A DNA stretch of 59,144 nucleotides, from assembly GCA_937863995.1 (NCBI GenBank), contig CALMIK010000082.1:1-59144 (forward strand). Reading direction: 5' to 3'. Of the stretch, positions 1 to 8,378 are shown one piece after another. Numbering within the stretch: position 1 is the stretch's first letter; the number at the start of each line of letters is the position of its first letter. This DNA comes from an uncultured Chelatococcus sp. Lineage in GTDB: Bacteria; Pseudomonadota; Alphaproteobacteria; Rhizobiales; Beijerinckiaceae. Under the pieces are notes generated by a model that saw only the letters and a list, made by a program, of their open reading frames with translations, had not been told where the DNA came from and made no database searches. The position numbers were made by a program, and so were the translations under genes.

Positions 1-1
1 T

Positions 2-1870
2 CTATCCCCGCAGGCGGCGCTGCTGTTCGCCCGGCTGGCCTTCCACGTCGTCCTCCTCGCTTTCGATGCTCTCGAGTTCGGACAGCACCGTGTGCAGCGT
101 GAACACGATCTGCGTGGCGAGGACCGCCAGTCCGAAGAGGATTTTCATACGCTGGTTGACCGGTTTCAGCATCGCGCGGAACCTGTCGAGCAGCGACCGC
201 TTGACGCCCATGTTCGCCAGGTATGTCTGCACCGCTACCTCGTCGCGGTTGCCGCGCTTGAGCGTGTTTTCCGGCTCCTCCGCCTGCCCGGCGGCGAGGG
301 CGCGCCGCTGCAACTGCTGGGCGACGCGCTGCGGCATTTCGAACGGGCGCGGAGCAGGCCAGCCGGGGATCATCGCGGCGTTGAGGATCACGGCCTCCAT
401 GGACGGGTTGGCGGCCTGCTGCTCACTGCCCATGGCCTCGGTGATGACGTTTTGCGGCAGTTCGAGCCGCATCGCGGTTGCCCGCTGATTGCGCTCCGGC
501 GAGGTTGCGGCGGCCATTTCGGGCGCGGGGGCGAGCCGCTGGTCCGCAGGCTCCGTGACGCGCGCGCCGGCAACGGTTGCCGCATGGGGCTGCGCCGGTT
601 GCGGGCGCTCGCCGTGGCCGGCTGTCCTGAGCTGCGGCGGCGCTTCGCTTGCTGACGGCGTTCGTGGAGGCGTCTGGGTTACGCTGCCGGATGGCGCTGC
701 GGGTGCATCGCGGCGCGACAGGACTGCGGGCCGGGCTTCCATACCCGTATCGGCTGGGGCGGCTGCGGCTTCGGCGGCGGAGCGGACCTGCCCGGCCATG
801 CGCGCGCCTATGCCGCTGTCCGCGCGGGGAGCGCTTGGGGGATTATCCTGCCGGGGTTCGTCAGCCGCCGTTGCGTCCGCGGGCTCATTCACTTCCACCG
901 ACGCATGCAACATGGCGGCCTGCAGCGCATCCGGTGTTGGCATTCCGGCAGTTGCGCCGGTGGCGCGCGCGGCGTTGGGGGGGGCGTCACTGCGCCGCCC
1001 TGGCGGCTGACTGTCTGCCGCAGGAGCGTCCGGCTCTGCTGGCTGCGCGTCGTCTGCGGGCGATGTGACGAGGCCGGTTGGCTGAGCCCCGCTGCGCGGA
1101 GGCATGACCGTGCCCCCACCCGTGCGCGTTGAATCGGCAGCGCCATCGCTGCCGCGCACGTCCGGCTGGCCGGTAGCGGGCTCTTCCGGGGCGATGTCAG
1201 GCCCGTCGCTGACGGGGAGGGCGCCGGGAGACGGTGCCGGCGAGGGGTTCCGCGACGGTACGCCCGCTTTGGCGGCCGTGGGCGTCCGCGCAGGGTGCGA
1301 GGCAGCGTCATTCGGAATGGCGTCGGGCTCGCCGTCATCGACGTCGCTTTGGCCGAGCCCCGCGAGGGCGGGGCGCGCCGTGGCTTTCTCGGCGGATGCC
1401 TCCCGTGGCGGAACGGTCGCGCCCGTCTGCGCCGGCTCATCCGGCTGCGGCGTGTTCTGTGGCGGGTTCAGGGGCAGGGCGGCGCTGCGTGTCACGGCCG
1501 CGAGCAACGCGGTGGCAAGCGGCTGCGTGGCAAGCGGCGGAACAGGCTGCCGCAGGCCGACGAGAGATCGGGAAGCGGTGTTGCTGCCATGGTCGGCGGC
1601 TCCCGATTGTCGGCGGATATCCGGTAGCGGCGTGTCGCTTTCCCCCGTGATGCCGGAACCCGCGACGGCTTGCCCGGCCACGAGCGACACGTCCTCGCCT
1701 TCCGCAAGCAGCGGCGTGGCGCCTGCGGCTCCCGGCTGTCCTGCCTGCTGAGCGGCGGATCGGGGCGCGGTATCCGGGGTGCCGGCAGGCGCGTCGGCGC
1801 GCGCGATAGCTATGCCGGCAAGGCTTTTCGCCAGTGAGACATAGGCGCTGACGATCCCGGTCAGATTCAT
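2..1870 (-). CDS. Ala/Pro-rich T3SS-locus protein, candidate translocator or secreted substrate
   Basis: A 622-residue protein. Residues about 40 to 540 are low-complexity Ala, Pro, Thr and Asp, typical of unfolded or secreted proteins. The first 25 residues look like an amphipathic helix. The only clear membrane segment lies near the C-terminus (KILFGLAVLATQIVFTLHTV), followed by an acidic tail ending in RRLRG. The ATG overlaps the stop of the upstream SycD-like chaperone gene as ATGA, so the two are translationally coupled. In Ysc systems the SycD/LcrH chaperone gene directly precedes the translocators yopB and yopD, so by position this could be a hydrophobic translocator or effector. That is inference: I see no homology to YopB or YopD. 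The gene is complete, with its stop codon at the very edge of the window. Confidence 0.6.
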   Translation of the reverse strand: MNLTGIVSAYVSLAKSLAGIAIARADAPAGTPDTAPRSAAQQAGQPGAAGATPLLAEGEDVSLVAGQAVAGSGITGESDTPLPDIRRQSGAADHGSNTASRSLVGLRQPVPPLATQPLATALLAAVTRSAALPLNPPQNTPQPDEPAQTGATVPPREASAEKATARPALAGLGQSDVDDGEPDAIPNDAASHPARTPTAAKAGVPSRNPSPAPSPGALPVSDGPDIAPEEPATGQPDVRGSDGAADSTRTGGGTVMPPRSGAQPTGLVTSPADDAQPAEPDAPAADSQPPGRRSDAPPNAARATGATAGMPTPDALQAAMLHASVEVNEPADATAADEPRQDNPPSAPRADSGIGARMAGQVRSAAEAAAAPADTGMEARPAVLSRRDAPAAPSGSVTQTPPRTPSASEAPPQLRTAGHGERPQPAQPHAATVAGARVTEPADQRLAPAPEMAAATSPERNQRATAMRLELPQNVITEAMGSEQQAANPSMEAVILNAAMIPGWPAPRPFEMPQRVAQQLQRRALAAGQAEEPENTLKRGNRDEVAVQTYLANMGVKRSLLDRFRAMLKPVNQRMKILFGLAVLATQIVFTLHTVLSELESIESEEDDVEGQPGEQQRRLRG

Positions 1871-2544
1871 GGCCCGGACCGTGGTTGACGCGGTGAAGCC
1901 GCCATGCCGCCGTATGCGTTGCCGCGTTCGCCGCTGAGGGCACGTTCGAGGACGACCCTTAGCCGGGCGCTCTCCGCGGCGATTTCCGGTGCGACGCCGC
2001 CCCCCGCACGCGCATCGTAGGCAGCGAGGGCGGCCTGCGCCTGCGGCCATTGACGGAGGTGCAGCGCGAGTTCCAGCAGATGGAAATGCGGCACGGCCCA
2101 GTCCGGCCGCAGGTTGACGCCGGACTCGAAAGCCTGCCGCGCTCGCGCGAGTTGATCCGTCAGGCGCAGGCAGACGCCGTAGCCCACCCAGAAGTCCGCG
2201 TCCTCCTCGCGCAGCAGGCACAGCGCCCTGAACAACGCCGTCGCGCGGTCAAGCTTGCCGAGGGTGAACAGGCGGTGCGCGCGGGCGTAGATGCGCTCGA
2301 TCACGTCGTCGGGCAGGGCGAGCGCTTGGCCAATGCTTTGTCCTGCCGCCAGCCGGTCGAAAATCGGCCCCCCATCGATGCCGAGCGATGCCGCCAGTTC
2401 GCCGAAGAGCTTGCCGAACAGCGCGACCTCGTCGTTATCGAGCCCGAGCGATTTCCCGATCGGCGATCCGGCAAAACCCGCCGCCGTTCCCCGCGCCGTG
2501 CCGCGGGGGGCTGAACCAGGGGAGGGGGCGGGCGATCTGTTCAT
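1867..2544 (-). CDS. SycD/LcrH-like TPR chaperone of type III secretion
   Basis: About 225 residues from the ATG chosen. After a Pro/Ser-rich N-terminus comes a segment typical of SycD/LcrH class II chaperones: a helix with GKLFGELAASLGID, then PDDVIERIYARAHRLFTLGKL, then TPR helices (AFESGVNLRPDWAVPHFHLL). Such chaperones bind hydrophobic translocators in the cytoplasm before export. The stop overlaps the start of the large downstream protein (ATGA), its likely client. A TTG start at 2613 would add 23 residues and sit 7 bp after the upstream stop. Neither start has a strong ribosome binding site, so the N-terminus is uncertain. Confidence 0.75.
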   Translation of the reverse strand: MNRSPAPSPGSAPRGTARGTAAGFAGSPIGKSLGLDNDEVALFGKLFGELAASLGIDGGPIFDRLAAGQSIGQALALPDDVIERIYARAHRLFTLGKLDRATALFRALCLLREEDADFWVGYGVCLRLTDQLARARQAFESGVNLRPDWAVPHFHLLELALHLRQWPQAQAALAAYDARAGGGVAPEIAAESARLRVVLERALSGERGNAYGGMAASPRQPRSGP

Positions 2545-2620
2545 CGGTTGTGCCGGGCCGGTTCGCGCATGGAGATCGGTTTGCGCGGCAGTTCGCGCTT
2601 CGACGAGAGACAAAATCGAT

Positions 2621-3163
2621 TCAGGCCGATGCGGCGACGGGCTTTCTGAGTGCTGCCGGGTTGTCCTTTTGCGGGCGATGCGCGTCTGCCGCGCCTTGTT
2701 TCATGACGGCGATGCGCGCCAGCATGCGCGTGCAGTCGTGGGCGATGGCGCGTTCGCCCGCCCGATCGGCGAGGCGGCGAGCCTCCGTGAAATCGTCGGC
2801 GGCCGAGCCGTAGTCCGCGAGCCCCACGTAGGCGTGGGCGGAAAGGTGATATCCGCGCGCGCCGGCGGGCTCGACGGCAATAAGGGCCGACGCGGCGCGC
2901 AAAGCCACTGCGTGGATGCCGAGTTCCAGCGCGCACGCGGCGAGGCCGGCCTGAAAGCGCGGCTCGCCGGGATCGCACAGCACGAGTGTGGCGTAGGTGC
3001 GCAACGCGCCCTGCGTATCGCCCTGGCGCAGCTTTCTTTCGGCTATGTCGAGGCCGGGCAGCAGATGCTCGACGTCGAGCGCGAGCAACGCGCGGAGCGG
3101 CAACGGGCTTGCCGATGTATCATTGACCGGCAAGGCAGTTTTGTCGGAGTCTGACACAGTCAT
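2621..3163 (-). CDS. SycD-like TPR chaperone, second copy
   Basis: A 180-residue TPR protein. Repeated helix pairs run from about residue 25 to 150 (KLRQGDTQGALRTYATLVL, AYVGLADYGSAADDFTEAR), the size and fold of class II T3SS chaperones. The ATG at 3163 has a good ribosome binding site (AGGAGAGG about 9 bases upstream), and an in-frame TTG two codons earlier is less likely. It lies 76 bp upstream of the ATG chosen for the next chaperone gene, reading the same way. Two adjacent TPR chaperones suggest two hydrophobic substrates or a heteromeric chaperone. Assignment to T3SS rests on fold and context. Confidence 0.65.
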   Translation of the reverse strand: MTVSDSDKTALPVNDTSASPLPLRALLALDVEHLLPGLDIAERKLRQGDTQGALRTYATLVLCDPGEPRFQAGLAACALELGIHAVALRAASALIAVEPAGARGYHLSAHAYVGLADYGSAADDFTEARRLADRAGERAIAHDCTRMLARIAVMKQGAADAHRPQKDNPAALRKPVAASA

Positions 3164-3241
3164 GGTCAACGCCTCTCCTCAACATTCCCACAGTAACGCC
3201 GCAATAGCGCGTTACTGCCGGTCATCTTGAAGTATGTCTCA

Positions 3242-3721
3242 TTATATCCTGAAAACAACTTCATTTTCCATCGATTCGTCAGCGGCGTATTTTTCGGATT
3301 GGCCTTGACCTCGCGCCTGCGTGTCGTCGTCTCCGACCGCTTTCAATGTCTGACATATCTTTATGATTTGCGATATTTTCTTTTCGATCGCATTTTTCAT
3401 GTTGTTCGTGTATATTATTTTCTGCTCTACGAATAGTTTTTGCTGGTCTTGCTCATTCTTGACATGAACGAGCACCGGATGATGCCGCAGGTTGCCGAAC
3501 GAGAGCTGGAGCGCGCCCCGAATCTGCATGCTCCGGTGCGGCTCACCGGCAGCGACGGGGCCGGCACCGGCGCGGGCGAGCATGAACCTGCCGTGATCGG
3601 TTAGCCGGATGTCGATGTCGTCCACCGTCAGCACGGCCGCGCGGCCGGAGGGCGGCGGTCCGTCCTGGCCGTATGCCTGCCAGAGGACAGGAACGATGTC
3701 GTCGAAGAATCCCATGCTCAT
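3242..3721 (-). CDS. Small protein of the T3SS locus, possible CesT-type chaperone
   Basis: A 159-residue hypothetical protein. The first half has alternating strands and helices (AVLTVDDIDIRLTDHGRFML, MQIRGALQLSFGNLRHHPVL) in the order seen in CesT/class I secretion chaperones. The second half is lysine-rich and helical (NAIEKKISQIIKICQTLKAV), and its DNA is much more AT-rich than the first half. Two in-frame ATGs, at 3721 and 3715, are possible starts. It lies between the SctX/SctY pair and the TPR chaperones, all reading leftward. A chaperone role is a guess from fold pattern and neighbours. Confidence 0.45.
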   Translation of the reverse strand: MSMGFFDDIVPVLWQAYGQDGPPPSGRAAVLTVDDIDIRLTDHGRFMLARAGAGPVAAGEPHRSMQIRGALQLSFGNLRHHPVLVHVKNEQDQQKLFVEQKIIYTNNMKNAIEKKISQIIKICQTLKAVGDDDTQARGQGQSEKYAADESMENEVVFRI

Positions 3722-3951
3722 TCAGAGAATCAACTGTTCCGGCGATGCCCGCGCGGCCAAAAATTTTATGAGAAAAGCACTCGTGAGCGAAAGGCGCGTC
3801 GATGGTTGCCCGCGCTGCGGATTCTGGCGCTGTTTCCTTGGCGTGGCGCGCCACGCTCCTCCTTCGCTCTGGACAGTAGCAGCGCCCACGGGTGTCGATT
3901 GTGCCGTAAATGACAGGGCTTATCTTTGGCGCAGTCCATGGGCGGCGGCGG

Positions 3952-4362
3952 TCACTCCGGCTCCTCGACGCCGGAAACGCCGTGGCGCAGATAGGCCTCG
4001 AGCGCGTCGCTGGCGTTTTCGCCCATGCCGAGCTCGTAAAGGCTGCGGGCCTTGAGATACCGGCGCATGCGCTGCTTGGGGGAAGGCTGGTAGGAGCCGA
4101 AGCGCTCGATCGGGTCGGCGCGGTCGAGTTCCTCGAGCACGGCCAGCGCCGCGGCCCAGTCGTTCGCCAGGAAGCGGGTCACGGCGCGCGCCAGCAGCAC
4201 GTCGGCGGTGGTCTCGCCCATCAGGTAGAGCGCGTCGGCGAAGGCGCGGGCGTGGTCGATGTAGCCGTGCCGTGCGAACACGTAGATGTTGAGCAGCAGG
4301 AAATCGCGTTCCTTGCGGCTCACGGCGCTGGCGCGGGGGAGGCGGGTGACGGCGCCGCTCAT
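3952..4362 (-). CDS. sctY: T3SS protein SctY (YscY-like TPR chaperone of SctX)
   Basis: A 136-residue TPR protein. The N-terminal part RKERDFLLLNIYVFARHGY followed by a helix carrying ADALYLMGETTADVLLARA resembles the start of YscY (FLLLNGW..., then LDALL). In Yersinia, YscY binds YscX and both bind the export gate YscV. Here the start codon overlaps the stop of the SctX gene (ATGA), and sctV lies on the other side of sctX in the opposite direction. The trio sctX, sctY, sctV is the same set found in the Yersinia virA operon, which supports the call. The product is probably cytoplasmic and needed for early substrate export. Confidence 0.75.
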   Translation of the reverse strand: MSGAVTRLPRASAVSRKERDFLLLNIYVFARHGYIDHARAFADALYLMGETTADVLLARAVTRFLANDWAAALAVLEELDRADPIERFGSYQPSPKQRMRRYLKARSLYELGMGENASDALEAYLRHGVSGVEEPE

Positions 4363-4745
4363 CCGCGATAGAGCGCCGCAAGGGCCGCGCTCACCTCCTC
4401 GTCGAGAAGCTCGTTGCGTTCGATCAGCGCGATGGCGCGCTCCAGCACAGCCTTCTGCGCGCCGGAATAATGCGCCTCGAACTTGCGCATCAGCGTCAAC
4501 ACGTCGATGCGCGTTTCGGTGAAGAGAGCCGGCTGCAGCAGGTCGGGATCGAGGGTGCCCGGCTGCAGTAGCTCGGACAGGCGCTCGTCGAGCGTGGGAC
4601 GGTGCAGGACCTCGTTGAGAGGCCGGTACAGCGGCAGGTAGGTGGGCGCATAGGGGCCGCTTTCGGGCAGATGCGCCTCGTCCTCGACGCGCCAGCGCGA
4701 AATCGATTCGACCCCGACGTCGAGATTCTTGATCTCCGAAACCAT
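4359..4745 (-). CDS. sctX: T3SS protein SctX (YscX-like)
   Basis: A 128-residue protein. YscX-type features are the N-terminal motif LDVGVESISRWRVED, then a proline-rich middle (GPYAPTYLPLYRPLNEVL) and a C-terminal helical half of about 60 residues. YscX is exported early and, with its chaperone YscY, is needed for needle and inner-rod assembly at the YscV gate. The ATG has a good ribosome binding site (GGGAGG). The stop overlaps the SctY start. It is divergent from sctV across a 233-bp promoter region. The match is by pattern and gene context, since YscX proteins diverge fast. Confidence 0.7.
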   Translation of the reverse strand: MVSEIKNLDVGVESISRWRVEDEAHLPESGPYAPTYLPLYRPLNEVLHRPTLDERLSELLQPGTLDPDLLQPALFTETRIDVLTLMRKFEAHYSGAQKAVLERAIALIERNELLDEEVSAALAALYRG

Positions 4746-4978
4746 GGGCGCCTCCCACTGATGGATCGCGGCTGTGGGACCACAAGCCTGCGCCCCCTGG
4801 CTTGTACGGGGCTGTCCTGCGGCGGCCGACCCCGCCTGCGCCGCCCCGCGCGCGGCGGGACGAAATAGGCGGGGGATGGCGCAAGGGTTTCCCCCGACGA
4901 CATAATTGACATACACCGCTTCATATATGACATTCAAGCCGTCTCGATGGCGGGTCGGTTGCGGAGACGGCGTTCGAC
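4746..4978. promoter_or_regulatory. Divergent promoter region between sctX and sctV
   Basis: This 233-bp gap must hold promoters for the leftward sctX-sctY operon and the rightward sctV operon. Its right part (about 4,900-4,935) is AT-rich. It contains the hexamer TGACAT twice, at 4907-4912 and 4928-4933, exactly 21 bp (two helical turns) apart, as expected for a dimeric activator site. No convincing sigma-70 -10/-35 pair with normal spacing was found. Confidence 0.4.
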
Positions 4979-7111
4979 ATGACACGGTTTCTGCAAATGC
5001 TGGCGAAGCGCAACGATCTTGTGCTCGCCTTCATGCTGGTGGCGATCGTCTTCATGATGATCCTGCCGCTGCCGACGGACCTCATCGACATGCTCGTCGG
5101 TGTCAACCTGTCGCTGGCGGCGATCCTGCTGATGGCGTCCATGTATATCAAGGACGTGGTGCAGCTCTCATCCTTCCCCTCGATCCTGCTGCTCACCACG
5201 CTGTTCCGCCTCGCGCTGTCCATCAGCACCACGCGGCTTATCCTGCTGCAGGCGGATGCCGGCCACATCATCGAGGCGTTCGGCGAGTTCGTGGTCGGCG
5301 GCAATCTCGTCGTCGGCCTCGTCGTGTTCCTCATCCTCACCATCGTCAACTTCATGGTGATCACCAAGGGTTCGGAGCGCGTGGCGGAAGTGTCGGCGCG
5401 CTTCTCGCTCGATTCGATGCCCGGCAAGCAGATGTCGATCGACTCCGACATGCGCGCCGGCATGATCGAGCTCGACGAGGCCAAGCGCCGCCGCTCCAAG
5501 CTGGAAAAGGAAAGCCAGCTCTACGGCGCGATGGACGGCGCCATGAAGTTCGTCAAGGGCGATGCCGTCGCCGGCCTCATCATTACCGCCATCAACCTCA
5601 TCGGCGGCATCAGCATCGGCGTCATGCAGAATGGCATGACCGCCGGCGAGGCGATGAACCTCTATTCGCTGCTGACGATCGGCGACGGCCTCGTCACCCA
5701 GATTCCGGCGTTGTTCGTGTCGATCACGGCGGGCTTCATCGTCACGCGCGTGTCGTCGGACGACAACGCGGACCTTGGCAGCGACATCGTCTCCCAGCTC
5801 GGCAGCGAGCCGCGCGCATTGCTGATCACGTCGGCGATCCTGTGCCTCTTCGCCATCGTGCCGGGCTTTCCGACCATCGTGTTTCTCGTCCTCGCCGCCC
5901 TCACCGGCGCGGCGGGCTTTCTGCTGCAGCGCAAGGCGAACCGCGCCGGTGCCAAGGCCGGATCCGCCCACGACATGCCCGCCCTCGCTCCCGCGCTGGC
6001 GCAGGCCGGGCAGATGCCCTCCTTCCCCGCCGAGGGCGAGAAGGAGGACAACACCCCCATCGAAGTCGTCAACTTCGCCCTCACCGTGCCGCTCATCGTC
6101 GACGTTGCCTCGAGCGTGCGCCATTCCATTCGCCCCGAGAAGCTCGACCGGGAGGTGGCGAAGGTTCGCCGCGCGCTCTATTTCGACCTCGGCGTGCCGT
6201 TTCCGGGCATCAACCTGCGCCTCAACGACAACCTGAGGGACGGCGAGTACCGCATTCTGGTGAACGAGGTGCTGGTGGCGACGGGCGTGGCGCGGCCGGG
6301 CTACGTGCTGGTGCGCGAGAGCGAGGAAAACCTCCGGATGTTCGACATACCGGTGGAGCGGGGCGAGGATTTCCTGCCGCGCACGCCGAGCCTGTGGGTG
6401 TCGAACAAGTACCTGCCGCTGCTCGAGCGCGCCGGCATCCAGGTGATGACGCTCTCCACGATGATGACGTACCATCTGGCGCATATCCTCAAGACGCACG
6501 CTTCCGAGTTCATCGGCATTCAGGAAACCATGTTCCTGATGAACCAGATGCAGAAGAACTTCGGCGAGCTGGTGCGCGAGGCGACGCGCCTGCTGCCGAT
6601 CATCACCATCACCGACGTCATGCAGCGTCTCGTCGGCGAGGAGATCTCCATTCGCGACATGCGCACCATCCTGGAGGCGCTGGTGAACTGGGGCCAGCGA
6701 GAAAAGGACCCGATCGTGCTGACAGAGCACGTGCGCGGCGCGCTTGGCCGCTACATCACGCAAAAATTTTCTGCCGGACAGAACATCATCCCCGCCTATC
6801 TCATCTCCAAGGAGATCGAGGACGTGGTGCGCGGCGCAGTGCGCCAGACCAGCGGCGCTTCCTATCTGGCGCTGGCGCCCGACGTGCACCGCAAGCTCAT
6901 CGCCACCATGAAGGGCGTCGTCGGCGACACCAGCCGCCATGCCACGCAACCGGTTTTGATGGCGCCGATGGACATCCGCCGCTTCCTGCGCAAGATCATC
7001 GAGCGCGAATTTCCCGAGATGCCGGTGCTGTCGTTCCAGGAGCTGTCGTCCAACGCCAATGTCCAGCCGCTTGACCGGATCAAGCTGCAAGGCCAGTTGG
7101 GGACCGCATGA
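4979..7111 (+). CDS. sctV: T3SS export gate protein SctV (LcrD/YscV family)
   Basis: A 710-residue member of the FlhA/LcrD (FHIPEP) family, the nonameric export gate of the injectisome. The N-terminal 320 residues hold about eight membrane spans, with the family signature at about 138-160 (RVAEVSARFSLDSMPGKQM). A linker (GSAHDMPALAPALAQ) is followed by a cytoplasmic domain of about 340 residues with LYFDLGVPFPGINLRL, SIRDMRTILEALVNWGQREKD and VLSFQEL. These stretches match LcrD/YscV more closely than flagellar FlhA, and no flagellar gene is nearby. GGAG lies about 16 bases before the ATG. Its TGA overlaps the ATG of the MotA/ExbB-like gene, so the two are coupled. It pulls substrates into the proton-driven export channel. 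Confidence 0.95.
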   Translation: MTRFLQMLAKRNDLVLAFMLVAIVFMMILPLPTDLIDMLVGVNLSLAAILLMASMYIKDVVQLSSFPSILLLTTLFRLALSISTTRLILLQADAGHIIEAFGEFVVGGNLVVGLVVFLILTIVNFMVITKGSERVAEVSARFSLDSMPGKQMSIDSDMRAGMIELDEAKRRRSKLEKESQLYGAMDGAMKFVKGDAVAGLIITAINLIGGISIGVMQNGMTAGEAMNLYSLLTIGDGLVTQIPALFVSITAGFIVTRVSSDDNADLGSDIVSQLGSEPRALLITSAILCLFAIVPGFPTIVFLVLAALTGAAGFLLQRKANRAGAKAGSAHDMPALAPALAQAGQMPSFPAEGEKEDNTPIEVVNFALTVPLIVDVASSVRHSIRPEKLDREVAKVRRALYFDLGVPFPGINLRLNDNLRDGEYRILVNEVLVATGVARPGYVLVRESEENLRMFDIPVERGEDFLPRTPSLWVSNKYLPLLERAGIQVMTLSTMMTYHLAHILKTHASEFIGIQETMFLMNQMQKNFGELVREATRLLPIITITDVMQRLVGEEISIRDMRTILEALVNWGQREKDPIVLTEHVRGALGRYITQKFSAGQNIIPAYLISKEIEDVVRGAVRQTSGASYLALAPDVHRKLIATMKGVVGDTSRHATQPVLMAPMDIRRFLRKIIEREFPEMPVLSFQELSSNANVQPLDRIKLQGQLGTA

Positions 7112-8364
7112 GCGGGCTTGCGGGCGCAGCTCCGCCGAAGGCCGCCGGGGGCGGAAAGCCGGATGGCGAGGACAGCGTTCGGACCGGCCCCGACTGTCAG
7201 CGGCTGTCGATATACATGGTCTGCCTTGGCGTGTCGTTCGGCCTGATGCTCTTCGCAGGGGGGCGGCCCGGCGTGCCTGTGTCCGGCGGCGTTCCCGGCG
7301 GAGCGTCGCTTCAGGGCGGCGGTCTGGTTTTCTGGGTGCTGGCGGGTTTTGCCGCGTTCGGCATGGCGGTGGGCGCGCTGGCCCCGGCGATGGGCGGCGG
7401 CGATCTCGTCGGGCCGCGCCTTGCGCTCGGGCGATTGCCGCAAGGGGCCGCCGTGGTTGCGGCCGGGCTGGCGCTTGTCGGTGTGGCGGGCGGTGCGCCG
7501 GTATGGCCATCGGTGCTGGTACTGCTGTTCGCCGGCAGGGTGCTGATGGAAATCGCCGACCTGCGGTTGTGGCTCGCCTGGCAGGCGCCGTTGCGCCGCC
7601 ATCCGCGCGCGTCGGTTCAGTCGGTGGCGGCGGCGCTGGCCTTCGGCGGCTTTCTCACCATCGTCTTCGAGCAGGCGGTCGCGCTCGCCATGCGCACGCC
7701 CGGTCTGCGCGCCGCATTCACGCCGGGGGCGGGCGAGAGCGGACCGACGACAGTCAGCATCGCGATCGATGCCTTGCTCGGCGACACGCCGGTGCACCGA
7801 GCGCTCATCTATCTGTTTTTCGTCGTCGCGGCGCTGATTGCCGATGCGTGGCGGCTGCACCTGCGCGACCGCGCCGCCCTTGCCGCTTTGGGGGCTCTGA
7901 TGACGCAGCCGTCGCCTGCCGGCGCTCTGGCGCAGCGGGCGGCGCGTCTCGCCCCGGCCTATCCGGGCAGCCGCGCGCTGCTCGCCTGCCGCACCATCGC
8001 CGACGAGACGGATGCGGCCGGACACGCGGCGTTCCGCGCCGCGAGTGATTTTCACCTCGCTTCGCGCCGGCTCGTGCGCAGCATCGTGCCGTTGCTGCCG
8101 CTGCTTGGTTTCGTCGGCACAGTGATCGGCCTGTCGATCACGCTGGGCGAGTTGCCGCGCAGCACGGCGGATGGCGCGCGCGCCGCCGCCGACATCAGCG
8201 CCAGCCTGGGAGGTTTGGCGATCAAGTTTCAGACCACGTTGCTGGGGCTGGTGGGCGGCATGGTCGCATCGACCGCGCTCAACGCGCTGGAGAAGTCCGA
8301 AACCGAACTCGCCGCCGAATGCGCCCTTGTCGTCGCCGCGACGGTGTGCGCGCCGGACGCCTGA
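7108..8364 (+). CDS. MotA/TolQ/ExbB-family proton channel subunit coupled to sctV
   Basis: A 418-residue membrane protein. The C-terminal part has the family core: a span with VPLLPLLGFVGTVIGLSITL, a loop, and a second span with LGGLAIKFQTTLLGLVGGMV. These are the conserved pore helices of MotA, TolQ and ExbB. About five or six further spans precede it, more than in ExbB, with a cytoplasmic stretch around residues 255-315. The start overlaps the sctV stop (ATGA). Two ExbD-like genes follow directly. A heteromeric proton-driven motor is the natural reading, as in MotAB, TolQR, ExbBD or ZorAB. Its coupling to a type III export gate is not something I know from characterised systems. No flagellar or tonB genes occur in the window. 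Confidence 0.85.
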   Translation: MSGLAGAAPPKAAGGGKPDGEDSVRTGPDCQRLSIYMVCLGVSFGLMLFAGGRPGVPVSGGVPGGASLQGGGLVFWVLAGFAAFGMAVGALAPAMGGGDLVGPRLALGRLPQGAAVVAAGLALVGVAGGAPVWPSVLVLLFAGRVLMEIADLRLWLAWQAPLRRHPRASVQSVAAALAFGGFLTIVFEQAVALAMRTPGLRAAFTPGAGESGPTTVSIAIDALLGDTPVHRALIYLFFVVAALIADAWRLHLRDRAALAALGALMTQPSPAGALAQRAARLAPAYPGSRALLACRTIADETDAAGHAAFRAASDFHLASRRLVRSIVPLLPLLGFVGTVIGLSITLGELPRSTADGARAAADISASLGGLAIKFQTTLLGLVGGMVASTALNALEKSETELAAECALVVAATVCAPDA

Positions 8365-8378
8365 GCGGGAGCGGGGCG

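Noticed and set aside
4979..7111. Flagellar FlhA
   Set aside because: Sequence follows LcrD/YscV more closely, SctX/SctY are adjacent, and no flagellar gene is nearby.
5168..7510. Long antisense open frame across sctV and the ExbB-like gene
   Set aside because: Product is low-complexity His/Arg/Asp-rich, as expected for the antisense of GC-rich membrane-protein genes; sctV is clearly real.
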